DNA from: UBA9410 sp963933065
GTDB taxonomy: Bacteria; Actinomycetota; Acidimicrobiia; Acidimicrobiales; MedAcidi-G1
Direction of reading: 5' to 3'
DNA: 16,764 nt
Assembly (NCBI GenBank): GCA_963933065.1
Contig: CAWVUB010000046.1
Span: forward strand, 1-16,764
Under the pieces are notes generated by a model. That model was not told the DNA's origin, did no database searches, and saw nothing but the letters and a program-made list of their open reading frames with translations. Shown here piece after piece: positions 1-7,277 of this stretch; the stretch's first letter is position 1; each line of letters opens with the position of its first letter. The translations under genes and the position numbers were made by a program.

Positions 1-1
1 A

Positions 2-1162
2 GATCTGGCTGAGTCTGTCCCAGACGAACTAGTTCTTTACCGACGTGCTTCTGTAGCCATTCGGGACACGGCAATCATCATGTACACGTCGGGGACAACA
101 GCGAATCCTAAGGGGGTCATGCTGCCTCACGAGGCGCTTGTCCGGCATGGGTTAACTATTGCCCAGACTCGTTTCGACCTCACTAAGGCTGACCGAGTGT
201 GGTCGGCCCTTCCGCTGCACCACATTGGAGGCATGGCATTTTTCTTCACCTGTTTGGCAGCGGGTGCCACCTACTGCCACACGGCAAATTTTGATCCGGG
301 CCGGGCGTTAGTACAACTTCAGAGTGAGAGTTGCACGATCGCTATTCCAGCGTTTGAGACGATTTGGCTGGCGGTCTTGAATCACCCGGATTTCCCACAG
401 GCCGACTTGGGGAATCTCCGCATCATTCACCTTCTTGGTGTGGCCGAGCGTCTCGCTCAAATGCAAGCAGTCCTGCCCCACGCCATCCAGGTGTCGAGCT
501 ATGGAGCGACGGAGTGTTCGTCGTTTCTCAGCATGGGCAAGGTGGATGAATCGCTTGAAATCAGAACAACTACTGGCGGACACCCCATTCCGGGCATCGA
601 TGCGCGAGTCGTTGAACCAGGCTCCAGCCAAGATTTACCCGACGGTGAACTTGGCGAGATCATCTATCGCGGTTGGTCAGTCTTTACCGGCTACTACAGG
701 GATCCAGAAGCCACTTTGGCGGCCTTCGACTCTGAAGGCTGGTTCCATTCGGGCGATCTCGGGACGCTGGACTCTGAAGGCAGGCTTACCTATGTCTCGC
801 GGATCAAGGACATGCTAAAGGTGGGTGGTGAGAACGTGGCTGCTGCCGAGGTCGAAGGTCACCTGATCAGCCATCCCGCTGTGCTGCTAGCACAAGTTGT
901 GGCTGCACCTGATGCTAGGTACACGGAGGTTCCAGCTGCGTTCGTCCAATTGGCGCCGGGAGAGTCGGCTACGGAAGAGGAGCTCAGGGACCATTGTCTA
1001 GGGGCTATCGCAACCTTCAAGGTTCCTAGGTATTTCCGCTTCGTTGATGAGTGGCCGATGTCGGGAACCAAGATCAAGAAGCATGTACTACGCGATCAAA
1101 TCGCAGCCGAATTGGATGAAGTCGGTATCACAGAGGCACCCAAGCTGAGTTCTCGAGGTTGA
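2..1162 (+). CDS. Acyl-CoA synthetase / AMP-dependent ligase, 5' end missing
   Basis: This reading frame is open from the first bases of the window, so the gene begins upstream; 386 residues remain. The family activates a carboxylic acid with ATP to an acyl-adenylate and passes it to CoA. The P-loop YTSGTTANPKG lies at about residues 28-38 of the visible part. Further on are the YGATE motif, GWFHSGDLG, the hinge region SRIKDMLKVGGENV and a C-terminal GTKIKK carrying the family lysine. The missing N-terminal part would be about 120-150 residues in a normal enzyme of about 500. The next gene on the same strand encodes the same family after a 263-bp gap, so the two may act on related acids. The substrate cannot be told from sequence. 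The family assignment is secure; the acid specificity is unknown. Confidence 0.93.
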   Translation, partial: DLAESVPDELVLYRRASVAIRDTAIIMYTSGTTANPKGVMLPHEALVRHGLTIAQTRFDLTKADRVWSALPLHHIGGMAFFFTCLAAGATYCHTANFDPGRALVQLQSESCTIAIPAFETIWLAVLNHPDFPQADLGNLRIIHLLGVAERLAQMQAVLPHAIQVSSYGATECSSFLSMGKVDESLEIRTTTGGHPIPGIDARVVEPGSSQDLPDGELGEIIYRGWSVFTGYYRDPEATLAAFDSEGWFHSGDLGTLDSEGRLTYVSRIKDMLKVGGENVAAAEVEGHLISHPAVLLAQVVAAPDARYTEVPAAFVQLAPGESATEEELRDHCLGAIATFKVPRYFRFVDEWPMSGTKIKKHVLRDQIAAELDEVGITEAPKLSSRG

Positions 1163-1425
1163 TTAAACAAAACGCCGATAGGTCCGCCACCTAAGAGCGC
1201 GGGAAGAGATTGACGCCATTTATTGCCCCTCGCGTCGCTGGGGACGAAAGCATCTGCGCGTGACGCGTGAGGAGAGTCGGTCTTGGTTGGTGACGGCCAG
1301 GTGCCCTTAGTTTCTCGCAGGCGTTTGCTGACTTGCATCCGAATCCCAATTCGGCCACCCACTTACCCCAGCGAAATCTTCGGTCAGGTTTGGACAGAGC
1401 ATCTCAAAGTATTGAATGATCTCGT
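1163..1425. other. Intergenic gap between the two ligase genes; small repeats only
   Basis: No convincing coding region lies here. It holds a tandem heptamer CGCGTGA twice at 1257-1270 and a perfect 6-bp inverted repeat CCGAAT-CCCA-ATTCGG at 1339-1354. Neither is followed by a T tract, so no intrinsic terminator is supported. A TTGGAC hexamer at 1390-1395 is a possible -35 box for the next gene, but its -10 partner (AATGAT, 1415-1420) sits at a long 19-bp spacing. Confidence 0.4.
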
Positions 1426-2922
1426 ATGCGTATCGTCGATGTCCTTGAACGCGATGCCGAGTTGTATCCGAGCCGGATCGCACTAGTTGTTGTGGATGGA
1501 CGATCGGTGACCTTCGCTGAGTTGGTGGATCGGATTCACCGGATCGCGGCAGGTCTCGAATCGCTGGGTATTGGTCGGGGATCCAGAGTCGCGCTGATGG
1601 CTGATGACGGCTACGTGTTCTTTGACGTCTATCTCGCGGTTGCGTATCTAGGAGCCACCGCCGTACCTATAAACACGCGCCTCACCGATTACGAGATCGG
1701 GTTCGTCCTCGACGACGCTGAACCGGCTCTGACGATCGCGGATCCCGAGTATGTCGACCGCCTAGCGGTCATGAGCGGAGTGGGACTCGTCATTGAATCT
1801 GGCTCTCCCGCCTACGAGAAGTTGGCTAGTTCTACCCCGCTTGCCAACCTCGAGCAGTCATCTGAGGACGACGTTGCACTGATCATCTACACAAGTGGGA
1901 CGACCGGTCGTCCCAAAGGAGTTTGCCTGACTCAGCGCGCACTCATCTTCAACGGACTGACGATGGCAATCGTTCAGCAGTTCCAGCCCGATGACGTCTT
2001 TCTTTCCGCAACACCACTCTTCCACGCGGCAAGCGGTACCCGAGTCAGTTCCATGCTGGTCGACGGCCATACCCACGTAGTCCTAAAAAAGTTCACCACA
2101 AAATCGTTCTTCGAGGCGGTGGAGAAATACGGCGTGACCGTGACGGTCTTGGTGCCGACTCAGTTGCGCCAGATCATCGACGATCCGGAGTTCTCAAACT
2201 ACGACCTTTCTAGCCTCCGGCTGATCGTTTACGGGGCAGCGCCTACCGCAGGAAACCTGATCAGACAGATTCATGAGAAGTTCAGGTGCGGCTTGTATCA
2301 GGGGTACGGAATCTCGGAATGCGTCACGAATCTGACGGGTCTCCTTCCAACCGACCACGAAATGGCACTACGTAACCGCCCGGACCTTCTCGAGTCATGC
2401 GGCAGGGTTGTTCCCGGAGTGCGCATCGAGTTGCGCAATGACCAAGGCACTCCCGTACCCGCGGGAGAGATCGGAGAGATATGGGTCCAGACCGAGAAGG
2501 TGATGGCTGGTTATTGGCGCAACCCCGCTCAGACAGCAGAAGTGATAGTCGACGGGTGGTTCCGCACTGGAGACCTCGCCCGGTGTGATGAGGATGGCTA
2601 TTTGTTCATCGTCGGTCGAGCTAAGGACATGCTGATATCAGGCGGGGTGAACGTCTATCCCAGCGAGATCGAATTGGTTCTCCATGATCACCCAGCCGTG
2701 GTCGAAGCATCAGTGATCGGACGACCAGACGGTCGGTGGGGTGAACGTCCGGTGGCTTTCGTCGAGCTGGCCCAACAGGTCGACGACGGAGAACTTCGTG
2801 CCTGGTGCGTCGAGCGCCTAGCAGCATTCAAGGTTCCTGCAGAGTTCATCGTGGTTGAGGGATTTCCCCGGACAGCGACAGGAAAGATCCGAAAGGTGGA
2901 TTTGCGGGAACTGGTTGGATAG
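1426..2922 (+). CDS. Acyl-CoA synthetase / long- or medium-chain fatty-acid-CoA ligase-like
   Basis: The 498-residue protein is a complete ANL-superfamily adenylating enzyme of normal length. Visible motifs are the P-loop YTSGTTGRPKG (155-165), YGISE (294-298), the TGD aspartate motif (381-383), the hinge GRAKDM (397-402) and the C-terminal TGKIRK with its catalytic Lys487. It should convert a carboxylate to its CoA thioester in the cytosol, feeding the CoA-dependent enzymes encoded further on. ATG 1426 is the first start after an in-frame stop at 1417, so the N terminus cannot be longer. No clear Shine-Dalgarno sequence precedes it, so translation may be weak or leaderless. The gene converges on the AtuA operon with a 75-bp gap. 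Family assignment is firm; the substrate is unknown (a fatty, aromatic or terpenoid acid are all possible). Confidence 0.95.
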   Translation: MRIVDVLERDAELYPSRIALVVVDGRSVTFAELVDRIHRIAAGLESLGIGRGSRVALMADDGYVFFDVYLAVAYLGATAVPINTRLTDYEIGFVLDDAEPALTIADPEYVDRLAVMSGVGLVIESGSPAYEKLASSTPLANLEQSSEDDVALIIYTSGTTGRPKGVCLTQRALIFNGLTMAIVQQFQPDDVFLSATPLFHAASGTRVSSMLVDGHTHVVLKKFTTKSFFEAVEKYGVTVTVLVPTQLRQIIDDPEFSNYDLSSLRLIVYGAAPTAGNLIRQIHEKFRCGLYQGYGISECVTNLTGLLPTDHEMALRNRPDLLESCGRVVPGVRIELRNDQGTPVPAGEIGEIWVQTEKVMAGYWRNPAQTAEVIVDGWFRTGDLARCDEDGYLFIVGRAKDMLISGGVNVYPSEIELVLHDHPAVVEASVIGRPDGRWGERPVAFVELAQQVDDGELRAWCVERLAAFKVPAEFIVVEGFPRTATGKIRKVDLRELVG

Positions 2923-2997
2923 CTCTAGGCGACTACAGGGTCAGGGGCCGACAACTGTTTCGGGAAACCCGTTCCCATGTCGTGGAGGCTCTGGGGT

Positions 2998-3309
2998 TCA
3001 GGCCGTCGACGGAATCTCCATGTCGAGAATTAGCGACTGATAAGACTTGCCGTGAGGATCGGTGCGAAGGCTCCTAGAGACACCACCGGCCAAGGCCTGC
3101 GTCATCACAAAATTCAGACCGCTCGTCCCAGGAAGCTCATAACGGAAAATCTCACCTTTCACCAGTTTCCCAAAGACTGCGCTCACCCGTTCCACCGTGA
3201 CCTCACGACGAATCGTCTCCCAGTGGGCTTCCTCATAGGCGAAGACGCAGATGTTGGAGATGTCACCCTTGTCACCCGACCGGCTGTAGGCGATCTCTCG
3301 GAGTTTCAT
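2998..3309 (-). CDS. AtuA C-terminal-domain-like small protein
   Basis: The 103-residue protein matches the domain that follows the DUF1446 domain in long AtuA-family proteins. Recognisable segments are the N-terminal RSGDKGDISN (10-19), RYELPG, LNFVMTQAL and the near-terminal GGVSRSLRTD-x3-K. Here it is a separate gene: its ATG overlaps the stop of the upstream DUF1446 gene as ATGA (3306-3309), and an AGAGGTGAT ribosome site lies inside that gene's end. This coupling implies that the two polypeptides are made in equal amounts and probably form one complex. AtuA-type proteins belong to acyclic terpene (citronellol/geraniol) utilisation clusters, but their biochemical role is poorly defined. 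No enzyme activity can be assigned to this piece alone. Confidence 0.88.
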   Translation of the reverse strand: MKLREIAYSRSGDKGDISNICVFAYEEAHWETIRREVTVERVSAVFGKLVKGEIFRYELPGTSGLNFVMTQALAGGVSRSLRTDPHGKSYQSLILDMEIPSTA

Positions 3310-4634
3310 GCGTCGATCACCTCTGTCCAGAGTTTCGCGTCCTCACGCGGAAGAAAGGCTGGCGTGACCCCTATGGCGGGTGCCGTATGTGTCATGACAC
3401 CCCCACCGCCAGCGGGCCCCATCCACAGATACTGGCTTTCGAAAGACACGACGTCTGCAATCTCGCGGTCCTGACATCGTGCAGCGATCCGGAGCCGCAC
3501 CTCGGCGGGCTCACCCCTAGGTAACTGGTCGTCGAACAGGGCGCTTACTCCGTGGAGGTCATATCGGATCTCGTTGATGTCGGAGGCGTATGACTCGAGT
3601 CGTTTGGCGACGACTTCTGAGGCGAGTCGGGCCCTATCTACGCAGCCTGAGCCGCCATAGGAGATCTCTGTTACGACCTTCCAGCCTTCGTCGACGCCCA
3701 CGAGAACCTTCAGGTCTTCCGGTCTTGGTTGGCCGATGGCACCGCCAACACGAACCTGATCCGGTCCTACTTCCTCTACCCAGACGTTGCTGAAGTCCGC
3801 GGTGCTGTCCGGCGTGAGGTACGCGGTGGGGTCGTGAATTTCGTAGGCAAGTTGAGTCTTTACTACACCACTGTTGACGGCCCCTCCGGTCCCCGGCAAC
3901 TTGGTGATCACAGATTCCTGATTGCTGACGTGCGCAATTGGGAACGCCAAATGGACTATGTCGTCAAGAACCCGGTAGGGCGGATCGACATAGTTGCCTC
4001 CCGTGCCATGGGTCCCGCACTCAAGTAGGTGGGCAACCAGGGTGGCGGATGCCATCTTGTCCCAGTCCTCGGTTGACCAACCAAGCTCGTAGGCAATAGG
4101 ACCGACGAAAAGTGATGGGTCGGCGATCCGGCCGCCGAGAATGAACTGCGCTCCGTCCGCCAAGAGTTCCACGATGGGCTCGGCACCGATATAGGCGTTG
4201 GCTGATACCAGCCTCTCCCCGAGGTCCCGTACTCGTGTGCCCAATTCGGGGAGTTCGAGATTGCGGGCAATCACGTGGTCCAGGACGTCATCTCCGAAGA
4301 TTGCTCCGACCCGGACCCCGGATACGCCGGTCGAGTGGAGGCCTCGCAGGACGTCGTCTATTGCGGCTGAAGGATTTGCAGCACCGAAGTTTCCAACGAC
4401 TTTGCCACCTGAGGAGAGGTAGTTTGCAAAGCGGTTCATGAGCTCGGGAATACGTTCGTCTTGGCCGCGAGTCCCGTCTTCCCGTTTTCGGATCTGCGCC
4501 AGCGCCATAGTTCGTTCCGCGAGACAGTCAAAGCCCATGTAGCTTACGAGGCCACTGTCAGCTAGTTCCTGCGCCCAGTCGAGTCGGTCGTCTGACCATG
4601 CTGAGCCACAACCGATCGAAATACGCTTAGTCAT
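3306..4634 (-). CDS. AtuA family protein (DUF1446), acyclic terpene utilisation-like
   Basis: The 442-residue protein carries the DUF1446 signature: an N-terminal IGCGSAWSDDR (7-17), FDCLAERTMALAQ (35-47), and NFGAANPSA (82-90), followed by glycine-rich segments. The family is named for AtuA of the Pseudomonas acyclic terpene utilisation cluster; its exact reaction is not settled. The frame is open for 36 more codons upstream, but that extension is not family-like. ATG 4634 has an AAGAGAAG ribosome site 7 nt before it (4642-4649), so I chose it. The gene is first in a two-gene operon with the small AtuA C-terminal protein. It is transcribed divergently from the amidohydrolase operon, which suggests co-regulation. 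A strong promoter candidate and a leader hairpin lie upstream. Confidence 0.92.
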   Translation of the reverse strand: MTKRISIGCGSAWSDDRLDWAQELADSGLVSYMGFDCLAERTMALAQIRKREDGTRGQDERIPELMNRFANYLSSGGKVVGNFGAANPSAAIDDVLRGLHSTGVSGVRVGAIFGDDVLDHVIARNLELPELGTRVRDLGERLVSANAYIGAEPIVELLADGAQFILGGRIADPSLFVGPIAYELGWSTEDWDKMASATLVAHLLECGTHGTGGNYVDPPYRVLDDIVHLAFPIAHVSNQESVITKLPGTGGAVNSGVVKTQLAYEIHDPTAYLTPDSTADFSNVWVEEVGPDQVRVGGAIGQPRPEDLKVLVGVDEGWKVVTEISYGGSGCVDRARLASEVVAKRLESYASDINEIRYDLHGVSALFDDQLPRGEPAEVRLRIAARCQDREIADVVSFESQYLWMGPAGGGGVMTHTAPAIGVTPAFLPREDAKLWTEVIDA

Positions 4635-4679
4635 TGGTTGGCTTCTCTTAATCCTGAAAGTAAAGGCTGCTCCACTGGC

Positions 4680-4706
4680 CCGCTTCGCTGGACAGCAGCG
4701 AAGCGG
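4680..4706. repeat. Perfect 10-bp inverted repeat (hairpin) in the AtuA leader
   Basis: Arms CCGCTTCGCT (4680-4689) and AGCGAAGCGG (4697-4706) are perfectly complementary around a 7-nt loop. The hairpin falls in the predicted 5' untranslated region of the AtuA transcript, 45 nt before the start codon. No T tract follows on the minus strand and only TTT on the plus strand, so a simple terminator is unlikely. It may be an mRNA-stabilising or regulatory hairpin, or a palindromic protein-binding site in the divergent intergenic region. Confidence 0.7.
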
Positions 4707-4792
4707 TTTATACCAGAGACGGTGCGGGTTGATGCTATACATCTCATGATCGCGTCATCTAACCAACTGAGTTTGGCTCAAGTATGTCAGAT

Positions 4793-4821
4793 ATTTTATC
4801 TAGGTGGATAGATAGTGTAAA
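4793..4821 (-). promoter_or_regulatory. Sigma70-like promoter for the AtuA operon
   Basis: On the minus strand, TTTACA (4816-4821) matches the -35 consensus at 5 of 6 bases. TAAAAT (4793-4798) matches the -10 consensus at 5 of 6, with an exact 17-bp spacer. It points towards the AtuA gene. Transcription would start near 4786, giving a leader of about 150 nt that contains the 4680-4706 hairpin. The dyad at 4797-4814 fills most of the spacer. Confidence 0.6.
4797..4814. promoter_or_regulatory. Candidate operator dyad TATCTA-N6-TAGATA over the AtuA promoter
   Basis: TATCTA (4797-4802) and TAGATA (4809-4814) are perfect inverted repeats separated by GGTGGA. The site sits between the -35 and -10 boxes of the predicted AtuA promoter and overlaps two bases of the -10. 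That placement is typical of a repressor operator. It could also affect the divergent amidohydrolase operon, which starts 62 bp away. The regulator gene is not in the window. Confidence 0.45.
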
Positions 4822-4875
4822 TCTTGCCTCCAAGCTAACCGTACGTAGTCGCTATATGAAAGAATCGGATTAAGC

Positions 4876-6132
4876 GTGAACGAAGATTCCGTGTTTGGGG
4901 ACCTGAAAATCATTGATTGTGATTCACATTTCACGGAACCACCTGGGTTGTGGACGGAACGGGCACCCGCTGCGATGCTTGACAAGGTCCCGGTTCAAAA
5001 AACTGTGGATGGTAAGACCGCCTGGTACTTGAACGGGGAGGTTTGGTCCACCACTGGGGGAAACACCGTTCAGAGTGGCCGCCAGAAGGTCCTCGGTTCC
5101 CATGTAGTCCAGCCGTTCGAAGAGATCGACAAGAGCGCTTGGGCTGCTAAGGAACGACTTGAACTCTGTGACGAAATGGGCATCCACGCGCAGATCCTCT
5201 ACCCGAATGGTGTCGGCTTCGCTTCCAACCACGTCTTCTCCATCGAGGATCTGGAGCAACGCAGAATGGTTCTGGAGATTTACAACGACTTCTTCGTCGA
5301 CGTTCAGGACGAAGGAAACGGCCGGCTCTATCCCCAGGCAATGTTGCCGATCTGGGATATGGATTTCACTGTGGCCGAAATGACCAGGCTCCTAGACAAG
5401 GGGATGACCGGGTTTACCCTCTCCGACAAGCCCGAAATGGTTGGCCTCCCAGAGCTCTGGGAGCCCTATTTCGAACCAATGTGGGACCTCTTCAACGAGT
5501 CTGGCGCAGTCGCCAATTTCCACATTGGCGCAGGTATGAGCCGAGCTGAGATGGAAGACATTCGCGGGTCACGCGACAGACAACCCAAAGTTGGTGGTCA
5601 AGATGAAGGCGCCGAGTTGCCGCGACCGATTCCGGCCAGAGCGCCTACGTACTGGACTGAGTTCGGACACCAGCGCCGGCTCGCAATCCATGCCACACAG
5701 ATGTACATGAGCAACGTCCGCATTATTGCCAACCTCTGTATGAGCGATCTGTTTGATCGTTACCCGAAACTCAAGGTCGTCTCTGCGGAAAGCGGAATCG
5801 GCTGGATCCCGTTCATTCTCGAAGCGCTTGAATTTCAGTTCGACGAGATGATTACTGAGGCTGATGAAGTCGCTCACGCGCAACGCAGGCCATCGGAGTA
5901 TTTCCGAGATCACCTTTACGTGATGTTCTGGTTTGAACAGTCAGCGCCGGCCAAGTTGATCGAAGACGTCGGTGTGAACAATGTCCTTGTCGAAACTGAC
6001 GTTCCCCACCCGACATGCCTCTATCCGTCTGCTCGGGAGCACTTTGCCAAGGTGCTGACAGATGTCGATCCAGTAGTCCAACGTCGAGTGCTGCAGGACA
6101 ATGCTGCAGAACTCTACGGAATATCTGTTTAG
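4876..6132 (+). CDS. Amidohydrolase-2 family metal-dependent hydrolase / decarboxylase-like
   Basis: The 418-residue protein belongs to the amidohydrolase-2 group of TIM-barrel enzymes, which includes decarboxylases and C-C hydrolases. The N-terminal strand ends in D16-S17-H18 (the D-x-H version of the HxH metal site). His216 in ANFHIG, the SAESGIGWIP segment (303-312) and Asp375 in ETDVPHP complete the usual metal-site elements. Start is GTG 4876; no better in-frame start is seen, and the ribosome site is weak. It is the first gene of a six-gene plus-strand operon, 19 bp before the LLM oxidoreductase. A charged, proline-rich stretch at about 225-265 lies between barrel motifs. It probably performs a hydrolytic or decarboxylating step on a pathway intermediate; the exact reaction cannot be deduced. 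Confidence 0.93.
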   Translation: MNEDSVFGDLKIIDCDSHFTEPPGLWTERAPAAMLDKVPVQKTVDGKTAWYLNGEVWSTTGGNTVQSGRQKVLGSHVVQPFEEIDKSAWAAKERLELCDEMGIHAQILYPNGVGFASNHVFSIEDLEQRRMVLEIYNDFFVDVQDEGNGRLYPQAMLPIWDMDFTVAEMTRLLDKGMTGFTLSDKPEMVGLPELWEPYFEPMWDLFNESGAVANFHIGAGMSRAEMEDIRGSRDRQPKVGGQDEGAELPRPIPARAPTYWTEFGHQRRLAIHATQMYMSNVRIIANLCMSDLFDRYPKLKVVSAESGIGWIPFILEALEFQFDEMITEADEVAHAQRRPSEYFRDHLYVMFWFEQSAPAKLIEDVGVNNVLVETDVPHPTCLYPSAREHFAKVLTDVDPVVQRRVLQDNAAELYGISV

Positions 6133-6137
6133 TGATC

Positions 6138-6143
6138 AAAGGA
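6138..6143 (+). promoter_or_regulatory. Ribosome binding site AAAGGA deciding the LLM start
   Basis: AAAGGA ends 8 nt before ATG 6152. It supports the MKFGML start over the in-frame ATG at 6101, which lies inside the amidohydrolase gene. Confidence 0.7.
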
Positions 6144-6151
6144 CTCCGTAC

Positions 6152-7234
6152 ATGAAGTTTGGAATGCTATTCAGCGATTGCTCAAGGGACGTCGAACCGA
6201 TTAAGCAGCTTGACGGGTTACTTCGCCAGGTCGAGGTGGGTCAGAAAAATGGTCTCAGCTACTTCGACATCGGCCAGCACTTCCTATACGGAGAACTGCG
6301 ATGGCTCCAACCGATACCCGTGCTTGCCCGACTGGCGGCCGAGATCGATGATCACGTGCGGCTCGGTGCCACCGTTCTTTTGGCCCCCCTGTACAACCCG
6401 GTGATCTTGGCTGAGGAAATCGCCACTCTTGACATCATCACTCGTGGGAGGCTCGATGTGGGTCTTGGGCTGGGCTATCGAAAAGAGGAATTTTCCCTTC
6501 TGAATGTCCCCTTCAAGGAACGGGTCAGTCGGTTCAACGAGTGCTTTGAGATCATGAAGTTGTGCTGGGCAATGGAGGACTTCGACTACCAGGGCCGGCA
6601 CTGGCAGATTGAGGGGGCCACCCCTCACATCCAGTGCGTGCAACAGCCGCATCCCCCAATCTGGATGGGGGCCCATTCGCGAGCGGGGGCTCGCCGCGCT
6701 GGACGTATCGGCGATTGTTTCACCATGCCACCAGAGTACGACATCCACGAAATGCGAGTTCGGCTCGGGATCATGGCGGTCGGTTTCGAGGAACGCGGCA
6801 AGACCATGGGGCATCAACCCCTTCGCCGTAACACATTTGTCGGACCAACAACGGACGAGGCAATAGCCCAATTCGTCAAGGTAAGCCGCGACCGTTACCT
6901 CGCCTATGCCCAGAAAGAACTAGACCGGTATGACGAACAAGAGTTGATGCGGAACTTTTACGAGACAGTCAAGAGTTCAGTTGCGGTAGGAACCGCACAA
7001 GAGGTCATCGACCACTTCACCCATGTGGCTAGGGAGTTGCCGGTGGATCCGATCGTGATTAGACCCGAGTGGCCCGGCATGTCGATTGACGATGTCGTAA
7101 AGAACATCGAGTTGATGGGCCGCGAGGTAATCCCAGCGCTAGTCGACGTGCCGCCAATGCCTCTAGAGGACATCCCATCCTCTCTTGCGTCGGTAGCCGA
7201 CGAAGTCGCCCGCGAGATCAAGATTCTCGGGTAA
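6152..7234 (+). CDS. LLM-class flavin-dependent oxidoreductase (luciferase-like monooxygenase)
   Basis: The 360-residue protein has the bacterial-luciferase-like TIM-barrel pattern: MKFGMLFSD at the N terminus, GQHFLYGELRWLQP (41-54), ATLDIITRGR (91-100), GLGLGYRKEEF (104-114) and PPIWMGAHS (168-176). Members use reduced FMN (from a separate reductase) or F420 to oxygenate or oxidise organic substrates. The N-terminal start matches its paralog at 12062-13054 almost residue for residue. A frame extension of 17 codons upstream overlaps the amidohydrolase gene and is rejected. Its place between the amidohydrolase and aldehyde dehydrogenase suggests it oxygenates the pathway substrate. No flavin reductase gene is visible here. 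The cofactor, FMN or F420, cannot be fixed from sequence alone. Confidence 0.93.
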   Translation: MKFGMLFSDCSRDVEPIKQLDGLLRQVEVGQKNGLSYFDIGQHFLYGELRWLQPIPVLARLAAEIDDHVRLGATVLLAPLYNPVILAEEIATLDIITRGRLDVGLGLGYRKEEFSLLNVPFKERVSRFNECFEIMKLCWAMEDFDYQGRHWQIEGATPHIQCVQQPHPPIWMGAHSRAGARRAGRIGDCFTMPPEYDIHEMRVRLGIMAVGFEERGKTMGHQPLRRNTFVGPTTDEAIAQFVKVSRDRYLAYAQKELDRYDEQELMRNFYETVKSSVAVGTAQEVIDHFTHVARELPVDPIVIRPEWPGMSIDDVVKNIELMGREVIPALVDVPPMPLEDIPSSLASVADEVAREIKILG

Positions 7235-7277
7235 GTCCTTCCATCCACAGATCCGATTGAACTTTGAGAACGGCCCA

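Noticed and set aside
1283..1486. Short plus-strand reading frame in the 1163-1425 gap
   Set aside because: It has no recognisable domain, overlaps the start of the ligase gene in another frame, and is no longer than chance frames here.
2923..2997. CGGG-AAA-CCCG as a terminator between converging genes
   Set aside because: The stem is only 4 bp and lacks a T tract in either direction.
4635..4742. 36-codon extension of the AtuA gene from ATG 4742
   Set aside because: The extra residues are not family-like and contain the leader hairpin; ATG 4634 has a ribosome site.
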